From assembly GCA_031308135.1 (NCBI GenBank), contig JAHLJT010000631.1, positions 31,082,271 to 31,146,270 on the forward strand: 64,000 bases of DNA. The letters run 5' to 3'. A model generated the notes under the pieces. It did no database searches. It saw only the letters and a list, made by a program, of their open reading frames with translations, and was not told where the DNA came from. This document shows, one piece after another, positions 31,759-43,140 of the stretch. Both the position numbers and the translations under genes were made by a program. Positions within the stretch are counted from its first letter, which is position 1. Every line of letters begins with the position of its first letter. The DNA comes from Acheta domesticus (Eukaryota; Arthropoda; Insecta; Orthoptera; Gryllidae).

Positions 31759-33691
31759 ATTTCTCACTTCTCTTTCTTGGTCATGAATTTATAATGCTTA
31801 AAAACAAAATAGAAGAACATAAGTTTTTGAGGACTTGACGGTCCCCGGGGAGCGGTCTTTCGAAAAAATGTACTTATTAGAACACGAAAGTTTGACATAC
31901 TTGATGTGACGTAATATACGGTTAAGAATCACTACACAAAGAATGTGATCAATAGCTCGGTAGGTATATCATTTTGGGTTGTAAAAGGAGTCATTTTAAT
32001 CAGGTGTGTTGTATATTTTATTGACTTATCTGTCGACCTCTCCTCGTGCTTTTTCCACCAAATTCTAAAAGCAACTAAGAAAACGCACATTTTTAGATTT
32101 TCTTCAATAACTAGCTTCCGGTGCATTTTAGGGAAAATGTTCTATTGACAATTTTAAAGTGTATTGAATTTTGGGCCAGTTTTATAAATAACATGGTTTG
32201 AAAACTGTGAACAAGTATTAAGATATAAATATATGTGAATGTATTATTTTCGTGGGCCATCCATGTAATTCTGCGTCCAAGTGCTGTGCCACGGCAGTGT
32301 CTTTGAGAAAGATTAGGAGAAAAATACTAACATGAATTATTAGGTGGAGAAATAGATACCCATAATTAAACAAGTGTCGTAAAAGGGTTAGGACGTCGCA
32401 ATTCGTGATGGTTCTACATTTTTGGGCTTTCGGTGGTGTGGAGGCGTACATGTTTATGTACTCCCCATTCCTGAACAGCTGAAAGCAGTAGTGACTTTGC
32501 GATCTTCAGATGTATAAAGGAATGCCAAGATGATTATGGAGATGTGCGATGAGATACGAATGATTATGGAAGGAATGATGCTTAAATGGAGGGCCTAAAG
32601 ATACAAGCAGTAAATCGCCCCACAACTTCACGTTGAAAACACCCTTGCCTTTCTCACGATTCTACACGCAGGCAAGGTATTCCCGTATTAATTGTCAAAA
32701 TAGTTTTCGTCCGCAAGGCGGTTCACACATTTATAATAAATTTGTAAAAATAATTTGCTATTTTATGCGAACAGATTTGTTATTGGCAACATTTATATAG
32801 TTGATGTGTTGTGAGCAACAGTCATTTGAATGTTATTACCCTATTTATAATTTATTTTTACATATATTTACACAATTTCTTTTTTAAAATAATTATAATA
32901 ATCGCCACCTTGGCGTCGAAATGTACCTTGAGTAGATAAATATCGATTACAGGAAGTTTTCACTAAATAACTTTAAAGATTTTTCTCTTCTAAAGCATAC
33001 ATTCACGCCCCCATGCATTTTTCTAACACAGTATTTTGCCGTCAGTATTTACGCACGCTAAAAGTTTTTTTTAATAGCGCCGCAAATTACAAGAGATGAA
33101 GTGGCAAGTGATAGACAGGAAACAAAGGTTTTACTTTTTATAACTTCATGCTAGTATCGAAGATAGTAATTCCTTTAGCGAGAAAATTAATGCGGCAAAG
33201 TGAATCCACTATGCGTCAACATCATTTATCATATGAGACACTTGTTTATCTACTAGATGTATTAAAAGTAAAATCAATTTCAGAAACGTGAAATGCACGC
33301 ATGTGCAAAGTGAATTACATTTCCCTCCGATAATATGTCTACCAGTCTCTTTGATGTACTTTACACAAATGATACCACGATTGTTGTCAGACATGCGTGA
33401 CAATGATGGAATAATTTTACCTGCCTTTGCTAAGTAACTAAAAAGAAGGAAGTCACGCACCAGTAGGCACAGACGCAATAATGACACTCGGGATTAAGAA
33501 ATTATGTATTATTAAATAGAGTAACAGAAGCACACTAGTTCAAGTTTATCACTTTAATAGACTTCAGTTCGTGTTAATACACTCCTCCCCGTAGCACGTC
33601 ACATATAATTAACTGGTTTTAACGTGGAATAAATAAATATCTATAGCAGCGCTGCACAATTGCAAAAAATGGGGACACACTCTTTAGATGG
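31759..33691. other. A/T-rich spacer
   Basis: No exon, RNA gene or clear repeat boundary recognised. Confidence 0.4.
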
Positions 33692-34523
33692 TAGGGATGT
33701 GACGTCAATGTTTTCAAAACATCGATGTTTCTATAAAAATATCGATGTTTTAAACATCGATGTATTGGAGCCGATGTGTTTTTTAATCGATGTTCTACGC
33801 TCGATGTTTTTACGTTTACTATGTTTTGTTCGTTAATGAAGAATTACTATAATCACAATTTTGTAAAAGTTAAAATATGATATGAAAACAGATAGTACCA
33901 CTGTTTGTTTCCGAACTACTCGAACTCGATGAGTACTACCTTCATTGAAGAGACTGATTCCTCGCTCGAGATGATCATGATGACCCTGATTCTTCCAGGA
34001 TAAATCCAGTTGCTAAATTAAGAAAAAAAATCTCCTGACACGTGGTGCAGCCAGAATCCCTCTTTTGTAGGTCCTTGATGCCGAAAAACCAATTGAAAGC
34101 AAAACGTCCGTCCGTCCGTCCGTCTGTGAACACCACTAGCGCCTAAACCACTCGTAGGATTTTTTTTTCAAATTGAAGAAACCTCCGTCCAACTGGAACT
34201 GGTTTTATCTACTTTTTAGTTGTCAGGGCTCGGCAATGAATTTTTTCCTGCCTAAATTTTGCCGTTTTTTTGCGCAGCATTACATAACTTTCCCTATACT
34301 ACGTACATTACTCCGTACATACGTACGTATACGGGAAAGTAATAAAATGCACGACCGTTGTCAAATTAAATTTTATTGCGCACGAATTTAATGTTAGAGT
34401 TTACTAAAGTACGACTTTAAAACACAGATGGTTTTCGGTCGATGCATTTTGAACACCGATGGTTTAATTTAGAACATCGATGTTAGGAAACATCGATGTT
34501 TTGTTATCGATGTCGCATCACTA
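33692..34523. mobile_element. Non-autonomous hAT element with ATCGATGTT subterminal repeats
   Basis: Termini TAGGGATGTGACGTCAAT and (inverted) TAGTGATGCGACATCGAT; flanking 8-bp direct repeats TTAGATGG/ATAGATGG (7 of 8) fit hAT. Many direct and inverted AACATCGATG repeats lie inside both ends (33705-33810, 34430-34515), as expected for transposase binding sites. No transposase frame. A family D composite is nested in the middle. Confidence 0.8.
33990..34345. repeat. Nested family D composite in inverted orientation
   Basis: 33998-34165 matches family D in the plus sense (CCAGTTGCTAAATTAAG, CACGTGGTGCAGCCAGAAT, TCCGTCCGTCCG, CTAGCGCCTAAACC). 34195-34345 matches its 5' end in the minus sense (GGGCTCGGCAATGAATTTTT, GCGCAGCATTACATAAC, ACGTATACGGGAAAGTA). 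The two halves are head to head around 34185. Confidence 0.6.
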
Positions 34524-34671
34524 ATAGATGGAGGCTACCGCGTGCCACCACTCGCCTTGCGGTAGACTAGAACCGATCGCGCTAAGGGCCTCCCCTCCCG
34601 ATGGGCTGACTAAACAAGCATCGGCTCACAGGTGGCACTGGGCCGCCCACTTGAGCTGCCTCCATCCACAC

Positions 34672-34905
34672 CAGTGTTGTCAACGTCGATGTCACGAGCG
34701 GGAGTCCTTGGCACAAGTGCCACGACGCAATCGCCCCTCCACGCAGTTTATTACCCCGCCACCAGAGACAACGCCGTCCCTATTGTAAAACGGCGGGGTT
34801 ACTAATAGTTCCCTTTCCCGACGCTAGTTGCGCGGGGAAGTTCGTGGCATGGCACGTAGCCGCGAGTCGTGCCACTGCCACCAGTAGCAGACCTTGACAC
34901 CACTG
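34672..34905. mobile_element. hAT MITE, 234 bp
   Basis: Left CAGTGTTGTCAACGTC and inverted right CAGTGGTGTCAAGGTC match at 14 of 16 positions. Flanking 8-bp duplications are ATCCACAC (34664-34671) and ATCTACAC (34906-34913), 7 of 8. Internally GC-rich; open frames inside (for example 34780-35094 minus) are not genes. Confidence 0.75.
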
Positions 34906-34913
34906 ATCTACAC

Positions 34914-36419
34914 GATGAACCTTCACCGAACCAACAAATATCGGGAGCAAACTTCCTAAGTGCAAGTGAGCCAAAAATATTCCTAAGTACACACACTCGA
35001 AACTGCCTTGTTTTTCCACAAAAGAGGATTCAAATGGACCTTCCGTTTCTATGAGATGATACACTGAAACCATGAAGTTCGAACTCCTAAACACTGAGAG
35101 CTCTTAAAGCATTTTTAAGCCTACTTTTATAGGAATAGTACTGTTCTATTTCCACTTCGAAACTGCCTCTCAACGTCTGAGTTCAGCTACATTCTGTATA
35201 AAATATTATTGATGCCTTGAAGCAAGGCTCTTCCATTATACACTGTGTTAGTTATTGCGTTGACATATTAATCGATTAAATTTTCCTTTCGTTTGCTCAG
35301 TGAACAGGTGGGGCTTGAATATTCAAAAGCGACAACATTGAAAGTAAAAACAGGATGTGCTAAATGTTTTGCTTGCGCGCTTCTTCGATTTTTCTCAAAA
35401 GAAATGGGGAATGTACCGGTTTGCAGTAAGAAAACAAATCAAAAAGAGTAATACATTTAAATAAAAGCACTACCATAATGCTTGAAATATTAGAAGTTGA
35501 AATATTTTATTTAAAGCGAAAGTATTAATTCACAATGTCACATATAGAAACCAAAATTAACTTGTTGGATTAACAAAATATTCAAAAAAACAAAAACTCC
35601 TTTGTGGTCTAAAAGAGTTTCCTGCGGCCGGGCGTAAAATTGGACTTTACACTGTGGTGTCGTGCGTCATCTACGCACACATGCGTTAAGCTTTGCTTTT
35701 ACTACTTCGCGCTAGTCAAAGAAGCTCGATTTTCGAGTTAACAACTTATTGATAGATGCTTTAAGTTCATCTACAATTTCGAATATGTTAATTGGAACAC
35801 GACCAAGGTAAAAATTAATATCAAATCATAATATAATAAAATGTTTTGACAATTGATGAAAACCCTCAACAAAAGGTTGAAGCGCCGTTGGAGTGAAACA
35901 TTTTTGTATTATTAACTTCTAAATTTGAATATATCTGTCACTTCTAATCACGTAATAAAGAGTTAATTGTATTAGTTTCTTTTCAAACGTTGCCTCCTTA
36001 ACGAGAAAAAACGTTGAGAAATAGCGTTGAGCTTAGGAAAATGCGTTGGCTCAATAATCTAACCCTTGTTTTCTCGGAATTAAGATTTGTGACTCAAAAA
36101 ATTATATCCCGATACCACAGAAGTATGGAATATACTATTACAAGATCTGTGAGACGTTTTAATAATGATGGTGATAATATTCAGGACCGGCTTAATAACT
36201 TGATCAGCCCTAAGCTTGAGGAATCTGGGGGATCTTCCAACAATATTGAAGTATTAACAGGGTTTTATACAGATTAATATGAAATTAAACAGCATCCTAA
36301 AAATTAACTTTAAAATGTTTTTATGCATATAAGAACAAATAAAATATTTTATTATAAAAATAAGAGGGGCTCCAACCATGTACTTTGCTTATTCAACCCC
36401 TGGTCACTAATGGAGTTAC
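34914..36419. other. A/T-rich spacer
   Basis: An 87-codon frame at 36014-36277 has no recognisable family and lacks the GC-rich codon use of the true exons. Nothing else recognised. Confidence 0.4.
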
Positions 36420-36424
36420 CCCTG

Positions 36425-37110
36425 GAGTTACTAATTTCCAATGCGTGCAAAAATTGAAAGAAAGCTATGAAGTCACCGGCCATGCGAGATTATACTTCTT
36501 TTTTTAAATTTATTTTACGTCAAAAACAGTTAAAAACTGTGTGTGATGTGCTACGGGTAGAAGTGAATTCTGTACACGTTTTCATAATTCTGTGATCTTA
36601 TCCCTACGCCATATTCTAGACGAATTTTGAATACAGAAAAAAAGAGTTTTCTTGACAAAATTTTCGCTCCTATGTAATCAAATCTATTTTCAAAAGTAAA
36701 TTATCTATAAATTTGTGCTATTAACCCTCATCATGTTCTTCATGAAAGAATAATACTTTTTGCCGCGACAACATGGAGAACAATAATTTGAATAACTATA
36801 TTTCCTACTGAAAGTCAGAAGACGTGCACGTGATGTTACATTTATGTCCAGAAGCCAAACAAGGGGCCATCTCAGCATTTGCTCAAAGGATCAGGAAAAC
36901 TGGAAGAAAAGCCTGATCGAGATGGGAACCTCTCAAATGGGTTCGTTAAATATCCAGAAACTCGGGAGAAATCGAAAAGCAACGAACATTTTGATTGAAA
37001 AATGAAAGTATTCGATCGTGTTACTCCTCGTATTATCATACTGCGTGTACCGTCTTAATTCTCTTACGCACTGCATCACCGCTGACGACACAGGTGATAT
37101 CTTATATTAC
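36425..37110. repeat. Family E dispersed repeat, longest copy
   Basis: Shares its start with 29040 and its end with 29220-29280. 36838-36925 (GTCCAGAAGCCAAACAAGGG, CCATCTCAGCATTTGCTC) matches 38540-38635. Element class unknown. Confidence 0.5.
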
Positions 37111-38524
37111 GTCAGCAAGAAATATGTCACCATTATTAAAATTTCATATTTAATATCATAAATAAATATTTAATACTTATTATAAATAGATATTTAATAC
37201 TATTGTATTGTGTGTTTGTCTATATTGTGCTTCGTTATTGAAGTATTTGTGAAACATTAAAGTATTAATTAAGTATTCCTGAAATTAAATATTTTTGTTA
37301 CAAATCTTTAATTAACTGCAATGTTCAAAAAGTTTTTATTTGTTGTTCTCAAGCACTGTGCCTGCTACTTTTTGGAAAACTATTTTGTGTGTTGTTGTTT
37401 TTTTCAGCATAATTTTTGCTCTTGCAAAGCATAAGTACACAATTTTATTTCACTTCTAATCGCATCTAATGTATCTCTCCCGCGTCCAAAATAGTTTTTT
37501 CTTTCATTCATCATATTGATTTGTTCAAAAGCTACAGTACGAGGGGAGGAAGATTCACACTCTCCTCTGAAACGCATTATTCCTCTACTTCGTGCAGTAG
37601 CGTAAATGAGTTTGATACTTATTTTCATTTACTCTTAGACAGGGCTGCTAGGTGTGTTGCGAGCCCTTTCCTCACTACTACTATTACTATGGAATTTCCC
37701 CAAATAATCCCTCGAATGAAACAAAATTCCCCAATTTTGAAACGAAAAAATATTCTCCAAATTATGGACCAGCTACATGAGCTATCCCTGACTATTCCAT
37801 TGTCTGCCCTCTTAAATTCAAATAATTCAAATCAACCGATCGTTACCCTTTGAGCTGCTCAAAGCCCTAAATCTTCGTTTTTTCTCGTGTTTTTCTTTAT
37901 CTATGCCTGTCGATTATTTTTCTCTATTTGATACATAAAAATGAGAGAGAATAAATTTTTGGTTCTTTTTATTCATAATAATTGAGAGAATAATATTTCT
38001 ATCTAGTCGCTAGTGACCTAGTAGTTCATGCAACCTTAAATAACAAAAAAAAAATTCTATCTCGACTCCAGATGAAAATAATTTCCTCAAAATTCCCCAA
38101 ATATGTATGCTCCCCATTATTTCCCCCACAAAAAAAAATCATTTGGAGGACAAAATTCCTTAATCTGGCAACTGTGCCCATAGACGATCCTGTTTTGAAA
38201 CGGAGACATATGAATGTTTATTTATTTATTTATTTGGTCAAAAAAACAGAAAAAATCTGTATATGACGTGTGGGGAAACAGATTATCTGCGAACATTTTC
38301 TTGAGGCCCATAAATTAAAAAAAGCAACATTTGAAAAATTAGAAACAAGAATTTAGAAAATAACTATTATTTTAGAAAAATAAAATGTTGAAAAATGTTT
38401 GTTCCCGAGTTATAGAAAATCAATTTCTACAGTGAATGAACTGATTTGATTTTTCTGCATTGCTAACGAAATAGTAATGAACATCAATTCTACTCCTACC
38501 ATTACAAGCAAAAGGAGTGCTCCA
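37111..38524. other. A/T-rich spacer
   Basis: Short ATTT runs at 38217-38235. No gene or RNA recognised. Confidence 0.4.
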
Positions 38525-38640
38525 CAAAACGTGCGCACAGTGAAGCTACATTTACGTCCAGAAGCAAAACAAGGGGCCATCTCAGCATTTGCTCAATGGA
38601 TCAGGGAAACTGGACAAAAACCTGATTGATATGGGGGTCA
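38525..38640 (+). repeat. Family E fragment
   Basis: Close match to 36828-36925. In both copies one frame reads PEAKQGAISAFAQ, but both then diverge and stop, so coding is not supported. Confidence 0.5.
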
Positions 38641-40445
38641 TTGACCCGGAAGCTGGAGTAAATTACTTGTTACAGGCGTATTAAATATTTTTTTAAAAAT
38701 GTATACAATACAAATGTAAACTAATTCATTATATATAATTGTTTTGTTAAAATAAACATTGTTTTTCTTCTTCTTTTACTGCCTTGAGATGAACGGCCCC
38801 CAAAGATGTTTCATAATGATATGCAGTTCCTTCCAGGAATGAGCGCGTTCACAAAAGGGCTGATTTACTGCTGGGAACGCGTGCGCGACGCGATGTGCAA
38901 GTGCGGATGGCTAGTGGCAGAAAAACGTGAGAAGACAGGCAAACGATAAGTGAGGAGTCGTAGGGACTTTAATGACCGTTAATGACAGAATCGTCGGTGG
39001 CAAGTTCTCAAAGGAGAGAAGCCTGTTTGTTCCAGGGTTTCATAAGCTTTAGCTCGGAGTAACAAACGAAGATAACACCTCAACCTCTGTGTAAGTCACG
39101 AACGCTTGTGAATTATGAACCAGCTTGTTGCAGTTCATAAACTGGAAACTATGTTTCCATAGTGATGAATATTTCGTGTATTATATTTGAGAATGTAAGA
39201 AAGTAACTCGAACCAGTGGTGTTGTAGTATACAACTTTTCCGGAGCGCCTGTAACTGACGTGGAATCAGATTTATAGCAGAATATCCATTTTCGTAACAA
39301 AATTCTACGAACCGTTGAAGAGAACAGTGATGTTCAGACGCACAGACAGATGAACAGAAAGAAGTTTTTTAAATGCATTTTTCTGTCAAACTTCAAAACA
39401 TGTACTACTTCCAAATCTGGATTTTTAAAATTTAAAAATACACCTTGGCTAGTATTCCAATATTTTCACGACAAGTTTGATCATTTATTTGTTTCAGCGA
39501 TATTTGGCCCTTCGGAAAAAATGTGAAACTTTACTCAGAAGATTCATTTCACCTGCTAGGCTCAAACCGGTAATATGAATGAAATGCAACGCCAAGAAAT
39601 ATGCAACATTTTCATACAGTGAACGGGAGCACCACATTTCGCGATGTATTTCTTCGCAGAAATAAAATTGCCAGGCCAAAAGGATTATGTGGCAAGAATA
39701 ATGAAACACTCACTTTTAATTATTTTTTACGTTAATAAATAAATTAAAACTTAATTCACTAAAATGGTTCACTAAAGTAATTTACACCTTTACAGCAACT
39801 GATCGTTAATTGAGAAAATTATAAAATCATCAACGTCCATGTGGTATGTAATTTGAATTAAAATAGAAATAATATGCTTTGACCGGCCAATCGACGACCT
39901 TTTATAGGTAATAAAACAGTTGAGCTCACCGAAAACCGCACGAAAGCGAAATGAATTCTTCTGTCAAACGAAAAGAGCGCCAGCTGTTTATACTTGAGTC
40001 TCAGCTCAGTGCATGAAATTTAGGGGTTGGAGATAAGTTTTCACCAAAAATTTACATTGTTCTGTCACTAAAATATAAACATAAAAGAATTTGTACAAGT
40101 TTCGAACGACAGAGGAGAATATGTATGCCTGTGGTTCAAGTCATCACACGGATGTAACCGGACAGGCCATCAATTCCGAACGTTAAACAAAATGCCTATT
40201 TTCTTTTCATCACGCCTTTAACTAAACTCACAATAGATTAAATTTTAATCAAATAAGTATGCATGCAAATAATATTTATTTAGAAAGTAAAATTTGAAGT
40301 TACACAACCTACACAACTATGTTGATTTCATCCGAACAATCTCGTTGACGGAATAACGTAAATCAGATGAAGTACCACATCCTCCACAAAAGTTAGACAA
40401 TATTTCGGGCAATGAGTGCGAGTCATTCAATCATCAATCTATTAT
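38641..40445. other. Spacer
   Basis: No feature recognised. Confidence 0.4.
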
Positions 40446-40605
40446 GAAAATTCTTCTTTTTCTTTTCTTCTTCTTTTTCTTTTTTCTTCTTTTCTTCTTC
40501 TTTTTCTTTTTTCTTCTTCTTCTTTTCTCCTTTTCTTCTTTTTCTTTTCTTCTTTTCCTTTTTCTTCTTCTTCTTTTCTTCTTTTTCTTTTCTTCTTCTT
40601 CTCCT
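40446..40605 (+). repeat. (TTC)n/(TTTTC)n tract: GAA-rich tail of a minus-strand LINE
   Basis: About 160 bp of CTT/TTTTC repeats. On the minus strand it is a GAA/GAAAA tract directly after the LINE coding end, so it is best read as the microsatellite-like 3' tail of that retrotransposon. Confidence 0.8.
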
Positions 40606-40611
40606 TTAGGT

Positions 40612-41090
40612 ATATAGGCACTGCTTGTTACGCCTCCGTTCCCATCTGGTCACCCCATCTCTTCTTCGGTCTCCCAGGATTTCTTCTTCCTTGTGGACGA
40701 TAATGTAGAATTCTTTTCGGCAGGCGGTTGTCTTGCAACCTTTCAATGTGCTGTACAACTGCAATGTACAATGTGCATCTGGTCACCCCCATCTCTTCTT
40801 CGGGCGACCAGGATTTCGTCTTCCTTGTGGGCGGTAATGTAGAATTCTTTTGGCAGGCGGTTGTCTTGCATCCTTTCAATGTGCTGTGTCCAAGGATTTC
40901 GGTAATGGTTAATTTTCTCTTGAAGATTACGTATTCCAAGTTCTTTACGAATATTCAAATTCCTTTTCTTGTCCATCAGCTTATAACCAGCTACTGATCT
41001 CAGAAATCTCATTTCACCACTTTGCAGTCTTGTGCTATCTTTTTTGGTCACTGTCCAGTTTTCACTTCCATATAAAAATGTTAGGAACAT
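40612..41090 (-). pseudogene. LINE reverse transcriptase C-terminal fragment with internal duplication
   Basis: Minus strand from 41090: LYGSENWTVTKKD, EMRFLRSVAGYKLMDKKRN, IRKELGI, WTQHIERMQDNRLPK. This is the well-known end of RTE/Jockey-type ORF2 proteins (YGSEtWtl...MRfLRrvaGy...d..Rn.diR.el). The catalytic domain is missing (5' truncation). After NRLPK the frame breaks, and a second, diverged copy of the same end follows (HIERLQDNRLPK, GRPKKRWGDQM), terminating before the GAA-rich tail. The duplicated unit is about 155 bp. Dead, 5'-truncated copy. Confidence 0.85.
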
Positions 41091-41239
41091 ATGAAAATAT
41101 CAAGCATATTTAAACACTAATAACAAAACAAACGCAATGTCGAATGTAGTAAAAATACAATTATATCAACTAGAAACATTGTAGTTAATGTTATTTTAAA
41201 AGATAATGATAAAGGAGTGAACGATCCAGCTGCAGTGCC

Positions 41240-41495
41240 TATACTGCGATTTCTGTAGCTTTATCCCTCAAGGTCGCTCAAATCCCATCTTCGCGATGGA
41301 ATATATCACGGCATTTCGCGTCTTTCTCGGTCTTGCCGATAGAAGTGGCATGATTGCAAGCACTGCTTGATGCGGTTGCGATCAAGCGAAATCTAGCGGA
41401 AGCACTGAGAAAGATGCGAAACACCGTGACATATTCCATCGCGAAGATGGGATTTGAGTGGCCTTGAGGGGCAAAGTTAGAAAAATCGCAGTATA
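41240..41495. mobile_element. MITE M2 (TATACTGCGA ends)
   Basis: Left TATACTGCGATTTCTGTAGC, right AGAAAAATCGCAGTATA. The arms pair over about 100 bp (CAAATCCCATCTTCGCGATGG against CCATCGCGAAGATGGGATTTG), giving a nearly full-length hairpin. Closely related to M1. Confidence 0.85.
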
Positions 41496-42311
41496 GTCTC
41501 TTTACGTCCGATACTTTCCAAGAGCTGCCGTCACGAAGGGTCCACAGCTACAGAATTCAATATCTTCGAAAGGTTGCAAGAGAATTTTAGCAGTTTCTGA
41601 AATTATGTCTTATGAAATCTTCAAAATAATCGTTAAGTTAAAAATAAATATTCGATCAGTTCAGATCTATTTAGTTTGTAAAGACAAGTGCGCTTGCTGT
41701 TATGTCAACCTACATTTTCAATGCCTCATTGACACTGGAAAATTTCAGATTTTCAAAATAGCTAAGATTAGGACGATTATTATTTTGTTGCTTTTTTATT
41801 GATCATTTTTGGAAATGTTTTAGGTCATCAAAATCCGCCCCCAATGATCACGTTTTGCCAATGAACTTGTGACGGGAAAATTTATGTAATTCAGTTACAT
41901 CTGTAATATTTACCTTAGATTTGACGTCCTGATGATTATATTCTGACGCAAAGAGATTTTGTTCACCTGGAGAACACCAGAGCAAAACGTACTGCTTACC
42001 AAACGGGCAAATATCAGGTGCAACTTCATTACATGAAATTTCCCATCAAATTTTCATTGGCAAAAAGTGATCATTTGTTAGTGCTATACTTGCTCTGAAA
42101 GTTTGTATCATTTAATATGAGACACTCTGTAAAAAAAGAGCTAGGAACATGAACTAATTGCCGTTCTTCCCCACAGTACGTCACAGTTTCTAAATGTATA
42201 TGACGTTAAATAAATACAAAGTAAATCAATAAATATTACCTAGTGACCACGCCTCCAATTTCCTTTCGCCTGAATAAATTTAAAGAGAATTTGTCTCATG
42301 ACAACAGAACA
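41496..42311. other. A/T-rich spacer
   Basis: No feature recognised. Confidence 0.4.
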
Positions 42312-42487
42312 TATACTGCGATTTTCGTAACTTTGCCCCTGACAGGAATCAGCTGTTGACGGTTTCATCCAATCGGGAGCTTGAACGTCACCAATGTGAC
42401 GTCACTGTAGCGAAATATAAGCTCCGATTGGATGGACGCGAAACAGCTGATTTCTGTCAGGGGCAAAATTACGAAAATCGCAGTATA
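42312..42487. mobile_element. MITE M3 (TATACTGCGA ends)
   Basis: 176 bp. Left TATACTGCGATTTTCGTAAC, right ATTACGAAAATCGCAGTATA. The arms continue to pair inward (CCCCTGACAGGAATCAGCTG against CAGCTGATTTCTGTCAGGGG) and a TGACGTCAC motif lies at the centre. It shares termini but not interior with M1/M2. Confidence 0.85.
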
Positions 42488-42865
42488 GTACCAACGACTC
42501 GCTCAAGGACGTCACGGAACAGTGGAAGGTCCTCAGGATCAGACCATGGAGAGACGTTTTGTAAATAAGAGATTAATGTTTTGCTTTTGGTTCCGGGACC
42601 ACACATGATGAATAGGAAAGACTGCGTTGATGATTGTGTGGGACTGGGAAGAATGTATACGCGTGTTAATTGACACATTTCGAAATCAATGTGCATTCAG
42701 TTTTTAATAGAATGAAAAACGTGGAGTACGTAGATGGTTTCAGAGCCCAGATAAAATGTGAATTTCTCGATCCTAAATTTAAATTTCCCTGAGTTAGCGA
42801 ACATTTATGTAGCTTAACGTTACGCATTTCACGGAGGATCGAAATGGAACGTAAATTAAATGTAT

Positions 42866-43140
42866 AAGCAGTAAATATATTTTTATTAAAATTATAACAT
42901 GGGAAGAAAGGAAAAAAAAGAAAGTTGTAACAGTTAAGTAGGTTCAACGTACGTTAATTAGGAAAAGGTGAAATTATATGTACTTTAACCTGGAAAACAT
43001 TCTAAGCAGTAAATATATTTTTATTAAATTATAACATGGGAAGAAAGGAAAGAAAAGAAAGTTGTAACAGTTAAGTAGGTTCAACGTACGTTAATTAGGA
43101 AAAGGTCAAATTATATGTACTTTAATCTGGAATTCATTCC
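42866..43140 (+). repeat. 138-bp direct tandem duplication
   Basis: AAGCAGTAAATATATTTTTA, TAACATGGGAAGAAAGGAA, AAAGTTGTAACAGTTAAGTA and CAACGTACGTTAATTAGGAA recur at an offset of 138 with few differences. Non-coding. Confidence 0.9.
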
